Notes: generated by a model not told the origin, from the sequence alone. A stretch of 64,000 nucleotides of DNA from Tenacibaculum singaporense (GCF_003867015.1 NZ_CP032548.1:2981001-3045000), one strand, 5' to 3'; shown: positions 34,842 through 44,816, counted from the stretch's first letter. A program made the numbers and translations.

Positions 34842-36176
34842 ATGAATGTAGATAAGAAAGTAGCTTTTTACACCTTAGGTTGTAAATTAAATTTTTCAGA
34901 AACCTCAACCATTGCCAGAAACTTTGTTAATGAAGGATTTGAGCGTGTTGAGTTTGAAGAAAAAGCAGATATATATGTTATAAATACTTGTTCGGTAACA
35001 GACAATGCTGATAAACGTTTTAAAAGTATTGTAAAATCTGCTTTGAAGAAAAATGAAGAAGCTTTTGTTATTGGTGTAGGATGCTATGCACAATTAAAGC
35101 CAGAAGAATTAGCTGCAGTTGATGGTGTAGATTTAGTCTTGGGTGCTACTGAAAAGTTTAATGTAACTAGCTATATTAACGATTTAACCAAAAATGATAT
35201 TGGTGAAGTACATTCTTGTGAAATTGAAGATGCTGATTTTTATGTAGGTTCTTATTCTATTGGAGATCGTACTCGTGCTTTTTTAAAAGTGCAAGATGGT
35301 TGTGACTACAAATGTACTTACTGTACGATACCGCTAGCACGTGGAATTTCACGTAGTGATACGTTAGAAAACGTATTGAAAAATGCCAAAGAAATTTCTG
35401 AAAAAGGAATTAAAGAAATCGTTTTAACAGGAGTAAATATTGGTGACTACGGAAAGGGTGAATTCGGTAACAAAAAGCACGAACATACCTTTTTAGAGTT
35501 GGTACAAGCTCTTGATAAAGTTAAAGGAATTAATCGTTTACGAATCTCTTCAATTGAGCCTAACTTATTAAAAGATGAAACGATTGATTTTGTTTCCAAC
35601 TCAAATACGTTTGTTCCTCATTTTCACATTCCACTACAATCTGGTAGTGATGAATTATTAAAGAAAATGAAGCGTCGTTACTTGCGAAAAGTATACACCG
35701 ATAGAGTTGCAAAAATTAAGGAAGTAATGCCTAACGCTTGTATTGGTGTAGATGTTATTGTTGGTTTCCCTGGTGAAACAGATGAATTATTTTTAGAAAC
35801 CTACAACTATTTAGCAGACTTAGATATTTCTTACTTACACGTTTTCACGTATTCTGAAAGACCAAATACTGAAGCTAACGAAATGGACGGGGTTGTTCCA
35901 AAGAAAACACGTGCAAAACGAAGTAAAATGCTACGCGGATTATCTGTTAAAAAACGTAGAGCTTTTTATGAAAGTCAGTTAGGTAACACGTTAACTGTTT
36001 TATTTGAAAGTGAGAACAAAGAAGGGTATATCCACGGGTTTACAGAAAACTATGTTAAGGTTAAAGCTCCTTGGAATCCTGAATTAGTAAATACATTACA
36101 TACAGTTATGTTAACAAAAATTGATGAAGATGGTTTAGTTCGTTTTGATTTTGCGGATACTGAAGTTATTGCTTAA
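34842..36176 (+). CDS. mtaB: tRNA t6A37 C2-methylthiotransferase
   Basis: 444 residues. The UPF0004 N-domain cysteines (TLGCKLN, NTCSVTD, GCYAQ) and the radical-SAM motif DGCDYKCTYCTIP (C-x3-C-x2-C, ~147-159) bind the two 4Fe-4S clusters; a TRAM-like C-terminus follows. The spacing and LARGISRS match the MtaB clade rather than MiaB or RimO. It adds the 2-methylthio group to t6A37 in tRNAs reading ANN codons. It overlaps the next gene by one base. Confidence 0.94.
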   Translation: MNVDKKVAFYTLGCKLNFSETSTIARNFVNEGFERVEFEEKADIYVINTCSVTDNADKRFKSIVKSALKKNEEAFVIGVGCYAQLKPEELAAVDGVDLVLGATEKFNVTSYINDLTKNDIGEVHSCEIEDADFYVGSYSIGDRTRAFLKVQDGCDYKCTYCTIPLARGISRSDTLENVLKNAKEISEKGIKEIVLTGVNIGDYGKGEFGNKKHEHTFLELVQALDKVKGINRLRISSIEPNLLKDETIDFVSNSNTFVPHFHIPLQSGSDELLKKMKRRYLRKVYTDRVAKIKEVMPNACIGVDVIVGFPGETDELFLETYNYLADLDISYLHVFTYSERPNTEANEMDGVVPKKTRAKRSKMLRGLSVKKRRAFYESQLGNTLTVLFESENKEGYIHGFTENYVKVKAPWNPELVNTLHTVMLTKIDEDGLVRFDFADTEVIA

Positions 36177-36478
36177 TGTCTATACAACAATCTGCTTATA
36201 TACTATCAATCTTTCTAATACTAGGTGCTTTATTTTTCCTATATATCTTAATTAAAGACAGAATAGAAATTATAAGAAGTATCAAACCTAAAAACCTTAA
36301 GTATTTTTTTGGCTACTATGAAAATACTAACCTAAGAAAATATTTACTATTGTTTCTTTCCTCTAGATACGATAATCCTCTTTATAAAATTATCCTAAAT
36401 AGTTTTATGTTATTTATATGGGTGCCTTTTTGGGTTCTTGACAAAATATTCAGTCTAAATATTTTTGAAGATAAATAA
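36176..36478 (+). CDS. Small membrane protein
   Basis: 100 residues with an N-terminal transmembrane helix (AYILSIFLILGALFFLYILI, ~7-26) and a second hydrophobic stretch near 76-95 (ILNSFMLFIWVPFWVLDKIF). The rest is basic. No family recognised. Its start overlaps the mtaB stop by one base, so it is probably co-translated. Confidence 0.6.
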   Translation: MSIQQSAYILSIFLILGALFFLYILIKDRIEIIRSIKPKNLKYFFGYYENTNLRKYLLLFLSSRYDNPLYKIILNSFMLFIWVPFWVLDKIFSLNIFEDK

Positions 36479-36531
36479 TAGTGTATTTTTATAGTCTAAA
36501 TGAATTTTCACTCAATCAAAAAAACTCACCT

Positions 36532-37278
36532 ATGAAATACTTACTATATTCTTTTTTAGCCTTAGGAATCTCTTGTGGTATTCCTAAAAAAAGTTCTGAA
36601 ACCAAATTAACAGAGCCAACTGAAAAAGAAACAATTATTAAAGAAGAAGTTACTAAACCTATAGCTTCTCAAAATGAATTAATTGTTGTTCTTAAAAACG
36701 CTAAAAGTATTGATGATGTAAAATCACTTATAAAAAACAGCGGTTTAACTTGGAGTAAAATGGCTTATGAAACAGATGCTTCAAAAATAGGTATTGTTGA
36801 AGTCCCGGAAGGGAAACGTGATTTTTGGATTGATAAACTACAAGAAAGTGGTGAATTCAGGTTAATTGATGCTAACACAGAGGAAAAATTAACTAACATT
36901 ATTTCCGAAGAAAAAAACAATCTTTTAAGAATTACTAAAACTCAATGTTTTGGTGACTGCCCAGTATATACTGTTTCTATTGATAAAGAAGGAAACGTTG
37001 TTTACAACGGAGTAGAATATGTACTTGTAAAAGGTATTCAGAAATTTACGCTTTCTGAAAAACAACTACAAGAGTTAAACAAAAAACTTACTAAAAAGGA
37101 TTTTAAAAGTTTTAAAGACGCTTATAACAATCCTAGAATACCTGATTTATCTAGTACCTATATAGTTCATGATGGAAAACAAATTTTAATTCGTTTATGG
37201 AAAGATATTCCTGATGAACTTATTGATATACATGAATATATAGATGGTATTTTATTAGATAAAAAGTTTATTGAATAA
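36532..37278 (+). CDS. DUF6438 lipoprotein
   Basis: 248 residues from the ATG at 36532, which gives a proper lipoprotein signal (MKYLLYSFLALGISCG, Cys ~15); the GTG at 36481 would add a non-signal extension. The C-terminal half has RITKTQCFGDCPVYTVSID, GVEYVLVKGIQKFTLSE and IPDLSSTYIV, the DUF6438 pattern. The family is Bacteroidota-wide, with a conserved C-x-x-x-C pair and unknown function. The stop overlaps the next start (TAATG). Confidence 0.8.
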   Translation: MKYLLYSFLALGISCGIPKKSSETKLTEPTEKETIIKEEVTKPIASQNELIVVLKNAKSIDDVKSLIKNSGLTWSKMAYETDASKIGIVEVPEGKRDFWIDKLQESGEFRLIDANTEEKLTNIISEEKNNLLRITKTQCFGDCPVYTVSIDKEGNVVYNGVEYVLVKGIQKFTLSEKQLQELNKKLTKKDFKSFKDAYNNPRIPDLSSTYIVHDGKQILIRLWKDIPDELIDIHEYIDGILLDKKFIE

Positions 37279-37943
37279 TGCCTAAAACTCACTTATATTT
37301 TGTTCCTGGTTTAGCTGCCAATACCAAAATATTTGAGCGTATTTCTTTACCAGAGGAACATTTTGAATTACACTTTTTAGATTGGATGTTTCCAACATCT
37401 ATCGATGAAAGTATTCAAGACTATGCGCAAAGACTATGTGCTAAAATTCAACATAAAAACCCTATCTTAATTGGGGTCTCTTTTGGAGGAATTATCGTAC
37501 AAGAGATGAGTAAAATTATTGATTGTAAAAAAATAATTATAATTTCTAGCGTTAAAAACAATAAAGAGTTTCCCAAACGTTTTAAATTAGTACAAGTAAC
37601 AAAAGCCTATAAACTTTTCCCTTCAAAAGTTATTTCAAATATTGAAAGTTATGAACGCTACTTTTTTAATGATTATTTAAAAAAACGAGCTGAGTTATAC
37701 AAAATATATTTATCCATAAGAGATAAAAAGTATTTGCAATGGGCTATATACAACGTATTACATTGGGAACAAGAAAAATCGATTCCTGGGATAATACATA
37801 TTCATGGAAAAAAAGACGAGGTTTTTCCTATAAAGTATATCAAAAACGCAATTGAAGTTGAAAATGGTACACATGTGATGATACTGACCAAGTCAAAAAC
37901 TATTTCTGAAATATTAAAAAAGGAATGTTTTTTGATGGATTAA
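37278..37943 (+). CDS. Alpha/beta hydrolase
   Basis: 221 residues. LYFVPGLAANTKIFERI (oxyanion region), the nucleophile elbow GVSFGGIIVQEM (Ser ~71) and a late His in NGTHVMIL (~203), with IHGKKDEVFP as acid loop (Asp ~180), form a complete catalytic triad. The substrate is unknown; size and short cap suggest an esterase-like role in the cytoplasm. Coupled to the DUF6438 gene by one base. Confidence 0.82.
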   Translation: MPKTHLYFVPGLAANTKIFERISLPEEHFELHFLDWMFPTSIDESIQDYAQRLCAKIQHKNPILIGVSFGGIIVQEMSKIIDCKKIIIISSVKNNKEFPKRFKLVQVTKAYKLFPSKVISNIESYERYFFNDYLKKRAELYKIYLSIRDKKYLQWAIYNVLHWEQEKSIPGIIHIHGKKDEVFPIKYIKNAIEVENGTHVMILTKSKTISEILKKECFLMD

Positions 37944-37979
37944 TACCATTACACAACTTGACAAAAACTAAAAGAACAA

Positions 37980-38882
37980 ATGAACAAATCAATCCGTTTC
38001 TTATCTATCTTAACTATAGTATTTGTTGGAATTTTATTTACCAATACTATAAGTAAATCAAACGAACCTACCATTAAAAATGTGGCAGAAAGCTATGAGG
38101 TTAAAGCTTTAAAACTACCTAACGATTTAAATTTAGCTGGAGAACGAGTTCCTATTGAAAAACCAGACATTAGAGAACGAATGGATCGCGAGCTTTTAGT
38201 AAACACCTATTGGCAATCTAATGGATTGTTACTAATAAAACGTGCTAATAAATACTTTCCTATTTTAGAACCTCTACTAGAAAAATATGGCTTACCTGAC
38301 GATTTTAAGTTTTTAGCCTTGGCTGAAAGTGGGTTTATTGATGAAACTTCACATGTAGGAGCTGCTGGTATGTGGCACTTTATGAAACAAACAGGAAGAG
38401 AATATGGATTAGAAATTAATAGTAATGTTGATGAACGTTATCATATAGAAAAATCTACCAAAGTAGCTGCAGAGTATTTAAAAAAATCAAAAGAACGTTT
38501 CGGTTCTTGGACACTTGCTGCTGCTGCTTACAATGCAGGTAATTATGGTATTTCTAAACGCTTGGATACGCAAGGGGTAACTAGTTATTATGACGCTTTA
38601 CTACCAGATGAAACTGAACGTTATGTGTTTAGAATTTTAGCCTTGAAAGAAATTATTTCAAACCCTAAGGAATACGGTTTTGTTTTTGACCAAGAAGATT
38701 TATATACCCTACCAGAAACCTATACCGTTAAAGTAGATACTGCTATTAGTAATATCGCCTTATTTGCTAAAAAATTCGGAACTACCTACAAAGAGCTTAA
38801 ACTACATAACTCTTGGCTAAGAGAAAACAAATTAAACAACCGTAGTGGAAAATTATACGAAATTAAAATCCCCGTTAAATAG
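37980..38882 (+). CDS. Membrane-bound lytic murein transglycosylase (MltD-like)
   Basis: 300 residues. An N-terminal signal/anchor (FLSILTIVFVGILFTN) precedes the SLT domain with catalytic Glu in FLALAESGFIDET (~118) and the typical GAAGMWHFMKQTGREYGL and AAAAYNAGNYG motifs. A C-terminal LysM-like region (YTVKVDTAISNIALFAKKFG, then YKELKLHNSW) would bind peptidoglycan. It cleaves MurNAc-GlcNAc bonds to 1,6-anhydro products. Its stop overlaps the next gene. Confidence 0.9.
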   Translation: MNKSIRFLSILTIVFVGILFTNTISKSNEPTIKNVAESYEVKALKLPNDLNLAGERVPIEKPDIRERMDRELLVNTYWQSNGLLLIKRANKYFPILEPLLEKYGLPDDFKFLALAESGFIDETSHVGAAGMWHFMKQTGREYGLEINSNVDERYHIEKSTKVAAEYLKKSKERFGSWTLAAAAYNAGNYGISKRLDTQGVTSYYDALLPDETERYVFRILALKEIISNPKEYGFVFDQEDLYTLPETYTVKVDTAISNIALFAKKFGTTYKELKLHNSWLRENKLNNRSGKLYEIKIPVK

Positions 38883-39088
38883 TGAAAAAAGTACTTCCTT
38901 TTGTATATTTATTCATAGGTATATTTATTTTAATTAGTACATTTTCTATCTTTTTTCAAAAAAGAGAGGTGTACAGACTTTTATTCAGCTTTACTACCGA
39001 AAACCAATATATTTTTTTACTCGTTAGAGTATTATTTGCTTCTTGGTTTATAGTGGATGGCGTTAAAAAACTAAGAAAAAACCAGTAA
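38882..39088 (+). CDS. Small two-helix membrane protein
   Basis: 68 residues from a GTG that overlaps the transglycosylase TAG stop (TAGTG). Two hydrophobic helices (VLPFVYLFIGIFILIST, and FLLVRVLFASWFIVDGV) flank a short loop. No family known. The overlap suggests translational coupling with the transglycosylase. Confidence 0.55.
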   Translation: MKKVLPFVYLFIGIFILISTFSIFFQKREVYRLLFSFTTENQYIFLLVRVLFASWFIVDGVKKLRKNQ

Positions 39089-39094
39089 GTATTT

Positions 39095-39670
39095 ATGGAT
39101 AATTTTTTAATTGGAATAGGAAAACGAATTAAAGAAATTAGAAAAAAGCAACATATTACTATCAATACTTTAGCAACCAATGCACAAGTAAGTAATGGTC
39201 TAATTTCAAGAATAGAAAACGGAAGAACCATTCCATCTTTACCTGTTTTATTAGAAATTATAAGTGCTTTAGAAATAGATGCCAGTACTTTTTTTGAAGG
39301 GGTTGAGAAAAAAACCGGTTCAAAATATATTCATATAAAAAAAGAAGAGCAGCAATTAATAGAAAAAGAAGTAGAAGCTGAAGGGTTTACGTATTATCAA
39401 ATTTTTGGTAAAAGTTTAAATGCCGTTGGTTTTGAAGCTGTTTTATTAACTGTATCTCCCAACTCTAAAAGAGAAAAGGTAATTACTGATGCCTGGGAGT
39501 TTAAATACATTATGAGTGGTGAATGCACCTATCTTATCGATAATGTTGAAGTTACAGTTAAAGAAGGTGACTCTTTGTATTTTGACGGAAGGCTTCCTCA
39601 TGTACCTGTTAATCGAACTCAAACACCTTGTACCATGTTGGTCCTATATTTTTATTCAGAAAATAATTAA
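39095..39670 (+). CDS. XRE-family regulator with C-terminal cupin
   Basis: 191 residues. The HTH_3 domain (~1-65) has IGKRIKEIRKKQHITINTLA, NAQVSNGLISRIENGRTIPS; the cupin_2 domain (~110-185) has WEFKYIMSGECTYLIDN, EVTVKEGDSLYFDGRLPH and ends in LVLYFY. Such regulators bind a small ligand or metal in the cupin and usually repress neighbouring metabolism. Here the nearest candidates are the transglycosylase operon or, beyond the terminator, the convergent phosphodiesterase. Confidence 0.9.
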   Translation: MDNFLIGIGKRIKEIRKKQHITINTLATNAQVSNGLISRIENGRTIPSLPVLLEIISALEIDASTFFEGVEKKTGSKYIHIKKEEQQLIEKEVEAEGFTYYQIFGKSLNAVGFEAVLLTVSPNSKREKVITDAWEFKYIMSGECTYLIDNVEVTVKEGDSLYFDGRLPHVPVNRTQTPCTMLVLYFYSENN

Positions 39671-39694
39671 GTAGGGTGCTCATACACCCTACTT
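39669..39694. terminator. Bidirectional terminator between the XRE-cupin gene and the phosphodiesterase pseudogene
   Basis: A 10-bp stem AAGTAGGGTG/CACCCTACTT with a 6-nt loop lies exactly between two convergent genes; T-rich flanks are weak. Confidence 0.7.
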
Positions 39695-39705
39695 ATTTTA
39701 CCCTT

Positions 39706-41520
39706 TTAGTTTTTTAATCCAGGCCAAGTGCTATTGTTAACCTCTTTAGGATAACCTGACACTGCACTATCTGTTGATTTGTTATACTTAATGTATGTAT
39801 TATCATCAAGGAAGAAATAACAATAAGTTACACCCCAATCTACAGCTGCTGTAATCTTTGTTGCGTAATCTCCTAACCCTGGCCAGCTTCCATTAGTAAT
39901 AGCTGCAGGATACCCAGAATCTACAGAGTCATTTGTTATACTATATCTTATATAAGTTCCATCATTTAAAAAGAAATAAGCTTTACTATTATTTCTTTTA
40001 AAAGCTGCCACAATTTTATCCTTGTATGGTTCCAACCCAGGCCAATTTCCATTTGTTATGTTTGCTGGATATCCCAAATCTACAGAATCATTATTCATAT
40101 CGTAACGCAAATACCTTCCATCTTTTAAGAAAAAATATCCTTTATGATTATGCCATTTAAAAGCTGCACTAATTAAATCTTTATACGCCCCTAACCCTGG
40201 CCAAGTACTATTGTTTACTTCTTTTGGGTAACCATCATCAGACTTATCTAACAGTTTGTCATAACGTATGTAACTATTGTCACTTCTAAAAAAATAAGCT
40301 CTATTGTCTGCAAAATCATTCCAATCTAATCCTGCTATTATTTGAGAATTATTATAAGCTACAGAACCTGTTTGCCCATCAAGTAATAAGGTGTAATTAA
40401 TACTTCCATCAGAATTGTTAGCATCGGTAAAATACCCTTGTGAAGCAGGTACCGTTGCTACGTATGCATTGTTTTTATAAACATCAACATTATTAGACGC
40501 ATTAGAACTCCAATAAACTGTATTGGTATTTTGCATCATTACCTTCCTAGCACCTACATTCCCTACTAAAGAAGTACTATTTAATTGCCATTCTTTTTGA
40601 ATCGGGATATTTAAGTGAGTTAAGATAGAGGGAACGATTGCTGTTTGTGCAACATGACCGTAAATTCCTCCAAAATCTTGATTTGGCACATTTGAAACAT
40701 ATGAATTAAATTCATCGTTTCCTTCTTTGTTCATTCCTACAAAAATTGTTTTTTCTTGCGTTGTTTGTCCTCCATGATTAAATCCACCAAAACCTCTTCC
40801 GTGATCTGTTACTACTAATATTAACCAATCTTCGTTCGTTCTTTTTTCTACCTCAGCTACAATTCTACCGAACTGTTCGTCTGCTTTGGTAATAGCATTA
40901 TTATAAGCACTACCAAAACCTAACGAATGCCCTACACCATCTACATCATCAAGATGCACAAAAACCACGTCTGAATTTTCATTATTAATTGCATGAATGG
41001 CTCCTGTGACTGTATTTTCATCTCCTCCACTTTTTGAGTGGTAATCAATATAGTTCAGTTGCTATCTAAAAAAATCATGAATAGGCCCCCAAGTAACAAC
41101 ACTAGCTGTTTTTAGTCCTGAATTTGATTCTTTAATTAATTGAAAAACACTTTTCGCTTTCGAAATATGAGAAGTATTGTTGTCTGTAACTCCGTGTTTG
41201 TTTACCCAAACACCCGTTAAAATAGTTGACCACCCCGGTCCGCTACTTGTTTTTTGTTCAGAAGAAGTATTATCGATTCCTCCTGCATACCCTTTTACAA
41301 TTTTCAGCTTATCTAAATTTGGAGTGGAAGTTCCTGCAATTTTCTCAAATTGGATTCCATCAAAGCCTACAACAAGTACCTTTTTCTTTAAAGAAGACTT
41401 TGTTTGTCGTTCTAGTTTTCCTTGTTTTTTGGATACCTCATCCAAGTTGTTCTCTTGACAGCTCGACAATGCGAACAATAAAATTAAAGCGCTTAGCTTT
41501 ACTAAATAATTGGTTTTCAT
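39706..41520 (-). pseudogene. Secreted alkaline-phosphatase-superfamily phosphodiesterase with hemopexin propeller, interrupted by an in-frame TAG
   Basis: 604 codons in one frame, broken by a single TAG at 41062-41064. The N-part (41062-41520) has a lipoprotein signal (lipobox LSSC), VLVVGFDGI (metal Asp) and GPGWSTILTG (nucleophile region). The C-part has VFVHLDDVDGVGHSLGFG and VVTDHGRGFGGFNHGG, the remaining metal ligands. Frame and homology-like sequence run straight across the stop (FFR-stop-QLNYIDYHSKSG), so this is a nonsense change, not a frameshift. The last ~210 residues are four hemopexin repeats (AYFFRSDNSYIRYD, GYFFLKDGRYLRYD, AYFFLNDGTYIRYS, CYFFLDDNTYIKYN). Last of the locus in direction. 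Confidence 0.85.
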
Positions 41521-41525
41521 TTTAA

Positions 41526-41580
41526 AAAAGTTTACTAATAGTTAATTTATTAATCAAAAATACACTATTAGTAAACTTTT
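41526..41580 (-). promoter_or_regulatory. Perfect 17-bp inverted repeat around the phosphodiesterase promoter
   Basis: Arms AAAAGTTTACTAATAGT (41526-41542) and its exact complement (41564-41580) flank a 21-bp spacer that holds a minus-strand TATTTTTG -7 box (41555-41562). The upstream arm recurs with one mismatch before the TonB receptor gene (47727-47745). This looks like a regulator binding site. Confidence 0.65.
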
Positions 41581-41663
41581 AACTTGTTGTTTTCGAGTCT
41601 TAATACAAAGATAAATTAGCTAACATTAAATATATATTTAGCAAACATATCATTTACATTTTA

Positions 41664-42329
41664 TTAAACTAACTCACTTAAAGACAACAAAATATAATCT
41701 GGTTTCTGAGCTTCTAACTGTTCTTTTGTTTGCGCTCCTGATAAAACACCGATAGTTACACCACAATTTGCATTTTTACCTTCCTCTATATCAATGGCTG
41801 AATCTCCTGCTTTTAAAACAAACCTAGCATTAGTTATATTAAATGCTTCCATTGCTTTATGTATCATTTCTGGATGAGGACGTCCTTTTTCTACGTCAGA
41901 GGCTGTTAATAACATATCGTAATGTATATTCTTATCCCATGCTAATTTTTCTAACAGCTTTTCTGCTACTTGTCTATTATAGCCCGTATTTAAAACTACT
42001 ATTATTCCTTTTTGTCTTAAATTAAGCAATACATTCTCTACGCCTTTTATAGGCTTTACTTCTAAGTTTTCATAAGCTTCATCCAGCATTCTTTTGAACT
42101 CTTCAAATATTGCTTCAGACTCCCCTAGTTTATTTGACTTGAATTCAACTAAAACATCTTTTATTGCTTGATGTTTTTCTTTTCCTGCTCCTATTCTTAA
42201 AACGGTATTTAAATCAACTGCTACTCCGTGTGCATTTAATGCTTTATGTAAGGTTTTATACACTACATTTTGCTCATCTACTGTTGTTCCTGCCATATCA
42301 AAAACAACCATTTTAATATTTTCTAACAT
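41664..42329 (-). CDS. Phosphonatase-like HAD hydrolase
   Basis: 221 residues. HAD motif I VVFDMAGTTVDE (nucleophile Asp11), motif II VVLNTGYN, motif III Lys and motif IV LKAGDSAIDIEEGKNA. The cap region IGAGKEKHQAI places Lys50 where phosphonoacetaldehyde hydrolase (PhnX) has its Schiff-base lysine (by hand alignment), and AGTTVD is the PhnX-type motif I. It probably cleaves the C-P bond of phosphonoacetaldehyde-like substrates; a plain phosphatase is the alternative. It begins 8 bp after the FAD oxidoreductase gene. Confidence 0.8.
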   Translation of the reverse strand: MLENIKMVVFDMAGTTVDEQNVVYKTLHKALNAHGVAVDLNTVLRIGAGKEKHQAIKDVLVEFKSNKLGESEAIFEEFKRMLDEAYENLEVKPIKGVENVLLNLRQKGIIVVLNTGYNRQVAEKLLEKLAWDKNIHYDMLLTASDVEKGRPHPEMIHKAMEAFNITNARFVLKAGDSAIDIEEGKNANCGVTIGVLSGAQTKEQLEAQKPDYILLSLSELV

Positions 42330-42337
42330 CTATTTAC

Positions 42338-43489
42338 TTAAAATAATTTATTAATACTTTCTTTTGAAAAGCCTGCGCTACCTGTCATTCCTTTTCCTCC
42401 AATTCCTGTTACAATGTATATATTTTCTCCTACCGAATGTTCGAAAAGGTCTTTGGTTTTACATTGGCTATAAAATCCTGCCCAACGATGTTGGATTTCG
42501 TACGTTGGTAAATCGATAATTTTTTTAGCTTCTTGAATCATGAAGTTATCTATGTCTTCATTCAAGTCAAATCCAAGATCATCTATATTTTTTGCCGTTG
42601 CATATTCGTGTGAATCACCCAAAATAACAGAACCGTCCGTTGCTTGCTTAAATAAAATGTGTACTCCGTATTTTTTCTCAAACGAATTCGGGTCTTCTTT
42701 AGCTTTTATTGTATTCCACGAAGCACATTCTTCAAAAGCTTCGTACCTTCTAATTGTTAACCCTGTTAAAATAGACCCGTCTAGTTGATAATTCTTCTGT
42801 GGTTTTGTTTGCATCATTTGTAACTTCGATACTATTAAATCACTTTCATTATATATTGACGGATACAATGTCTTAAAATCACTTCCGTTGCAGACGATTA
42901 CTTTTGACGCCAATAATTCTTCGGAATTTGAAGTCAATACAGATACTCCCCCGTTAACATTATTTGTAGCAATCACGTAAGTATTATAGTGTATTGTTAC
43001 ATTCAATTCTTTTTTCATGAACTCATGTAAACGAAGAATCATAACTCTAGGCTCCACAGTTACTTCTTCAGGAAAAAACAACCCTGCTTTACAATAATCA
43101 CTACGCAAGCCAGCATATTTATCTAAACATTGTTCTTTGGTTAATAGTTGTGAAGTATAGCTATTATTCTTATTAATTTGATGCAATTCTTCTATTAACT
43201 GAACTTCTTCTTCGTTTGATGCGATATATACAGTTCCGTTTTGACGTATGGAAACATCAAACTGTTCTTGAATTTCTTTATAAATAGCTAAACTTTCTCT
43301 TCCATAGTTTTGCCATTTTTGATTCATCCCTGAAGGTACTACTTGTCCGAAATTACGAACGGTAGCTCCTTGTGGCTTGTTATCTTTTTCTAAAATAGCT
43401 ACTGACAGCCCTTTCTTTGCAGCATGATAGGCATGAAAAGTTCCTAGAACTCCGCCTCCAACAACAATAAGGTCATATTTATGATTCAT
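42338..43489 (-). CDS. FAD-dependent amine oxidoreductase of the phosphonate-associated TIGR03364 type
   Basis: 383 residues, DAO/glycine-oxidase fold: DLIVVGGGVLGTFHAYHAAKKGLSVAILEKD (Rossmann, ~5-35 in outline), NFGQVVPSG, a substrate domain, and the C-terminal FAD motif VTGIGGKGMTGSAGF. The family is found beside phosphonatase-like hydrolases, and relatives oxidise (N-methyl-)aminoethylphosphonate to phosphonoacetaldehyde, the substrate of the next gene. That role is inferred from context. It overlaps the transporter gene by 11 nt. Confidence 0.78.
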   Translation of the reverse strand: MNHKYDLIVVGGGVLGTFHAYHAAKKGLSVAILEKDNKPQGATVRNFGQVVPSGMNQKWQNYGRESLAIYKEIQEQFDVSIRQNGTVYIASNEEEVQLIEELHQINKNNSYTSQLLTKEQCLDKYAGLRSDYCKAGLFFPEEVTVEPRVMILRLHEFMKKELNVTIHYNTYVIATNNVNGGVSVLTSNSEELLASKVIVCNGSDFKTLYPSIYNESDLIVSKLQMMQTKPQKNYQLDGSILTGLTIRRYEAFEECASWNTIKAKEDPNSFEKKYGVHILFKQATDGSVILGDSHEYATAKNIDDLGFDLNEDIDNFMIQEAKKIIDLPTYEIQHRWAGFYSQCKTKDLFEHSVGENIYIVTGIGGKGMTGSAGFSKESINKLF

Positions 43490-44741
43490 ATACCAATTGA
43501 TTAATTTTTTGTTCTTTGTTTTTTTTAGCTTTAAAAAAGTAAAAGCTATATAGTGTTATAAGTATTCCTATAAATGCTAAAATGTAAAGTGCGTATGTAA
43601 AAAAGCTTAGCCATGAAATATCTCCTTTTCCGAAGTTTTTATATAAAAGAATTAATATACTTCCTAAGTAACCAAAAGCATCAGCTATATAGATTAAGAA
43701 TCCTACATTTCCGTTTATTTTAAAAGTAGCTATCATGCGGTCGAAAAATATTCCGTTAAAAGGCACATAGCAACTATACAATCCTAAACCAGAAATAATC
43801 ATCCACGTTAATGCTGAAATTTCGTTGTATTGAAATAAATAAGTACTAATAATCACTGCCAAACACGATACAAACAACACATAATGATAGTAAACAAATG
43901 CTTTGTAGTTTTTGCTAATACTTCCTATTACTCCTAAAATAATGAGTACAATAATGGCTATAGGAATTTCTGAAATACTATAAATTGAAGCATCTTTGTA
44001 CCCTAAAGAGTCCCAGATTTCTCGGGCAAAGTTGTCTCTAAAATCTCTTAATGCTGTGAGTAGCATAAAAAAGAAAACGATAAGTATTAAAGGTCCTGAA
44101 AATTCTTTGAATAACTTTTTTCTTCCTGCTGAATCTAATGGTTTACGTACTACTTTAAGTCGTGTATCTTCTTCTGTTGGTTTGGGTAACTTCTCTAGTA
44201 ACCAAGCAAAAAATATTAAAGGAATTATAAAAAACAGTCCCGTTATAAAAGGCATCCAATATTCGTTAAATCCAAAGCTATCCAACACTATTTTTCCAAC
44301 TGATTTTACAGCTCCTGAAGAAACTATAAAACTTGAGGACAAGATTACTCCTAATAGTTCTGTGGCTTTTCTTCCTTCTAAATAAGAAAACACAATTCCC
44401 CAAACCATACCTAAAGGCAACCCGTTTAAAAACAGGAATAAGATATTGTAGGGTGCGGGAGTTATAGCAAAACCTAATAAGCTTACTTCTGCAAATAGAA
44501 TAAAGCTAACTAAAGCTAGCATCCTTTTACCTGATTTCATTTCAGAAATGACTTTAATTCCTATAAACTTTGATAATGTATACCCCACTACTTGGGCTAT
44601 TATCAAGAGAATTTTATAATCAATTCCCCAAAAACTTTCATCGGCAAAAGTGGCTACTGTAAATGGCTTTCGAAAAGCGTACATACAAAAGTACGTACCG
44701 AAAGCTGCTATAGAGGCTCTTGCTATAAATCTTATATTCAT
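43479..44741 (-). CDS. DUF5690 / MFS-like transporter
   Basis: 420 residues from the ATG at 44741 (MNIRFIARASIAAFG); the ATG at 44789 adds a 16-residue stretch overlapping the receptor end and looks untranslated. About 12 transmembrane helices, MFS-like, with CMYAFRKPFTVATF and YLEGRKATELLGVILSSSF as family motifs of DUF5690. It lies between an outer-membrane receptor and catabolic enzymes, so it is the likely inner-membrane importer for the same substrate. Confidence 0.85.
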   Translation of the reverse strand: MNIRFIARASIAAFGTYFCMYAFRKPFTVATFADESFWGIDYKILLIIAQVVGYTLSKFIGIKVISEMKSGKRMLALVSFILFAEVSLLGFAITPAPYNILFLFLNGLPLGMVWGIVFSYLEGRKATELLGVILSSSFIVSSGAVKSVGKIVLDSFGFNEYWMPFITGLFFIIPLIFFAWLLEKLPKPTEEDTRLKVVRKPLDSAGRKKLFKEFSGPLILIVFFFMLLTALRDFRDNFAREIWDSLGYKDASIYSISEIPIAIIVLIILGVIGSISKNYKAFVYYHYVLFVSCLAVIISTYLFQYNEISALTWMIISGLGLYSCYVPFNGIFFDRMIATFKINGNVGFLIYIADAFGYLGSILILLYKNFGKGDISWLSFFTYALYILAFIGILITLYSFYFFKAKKNKEQKINQLVYES

Positions 44742-44816
44742 ACTAACTTTTTTAATAATGCAAGCCCTCATAAAAATGAGAGCCCACATTGCATTTATAA
44801 ACAGAAAACAAGTTTA

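Noticed and set aside
41059..41067. Frameshift as the cause of the phosphodiesterase break
   Set aside because: The distance between the two open parts is a multiple of three and the family-like sequence continues in the same frame. It is a single in-frame TAG.
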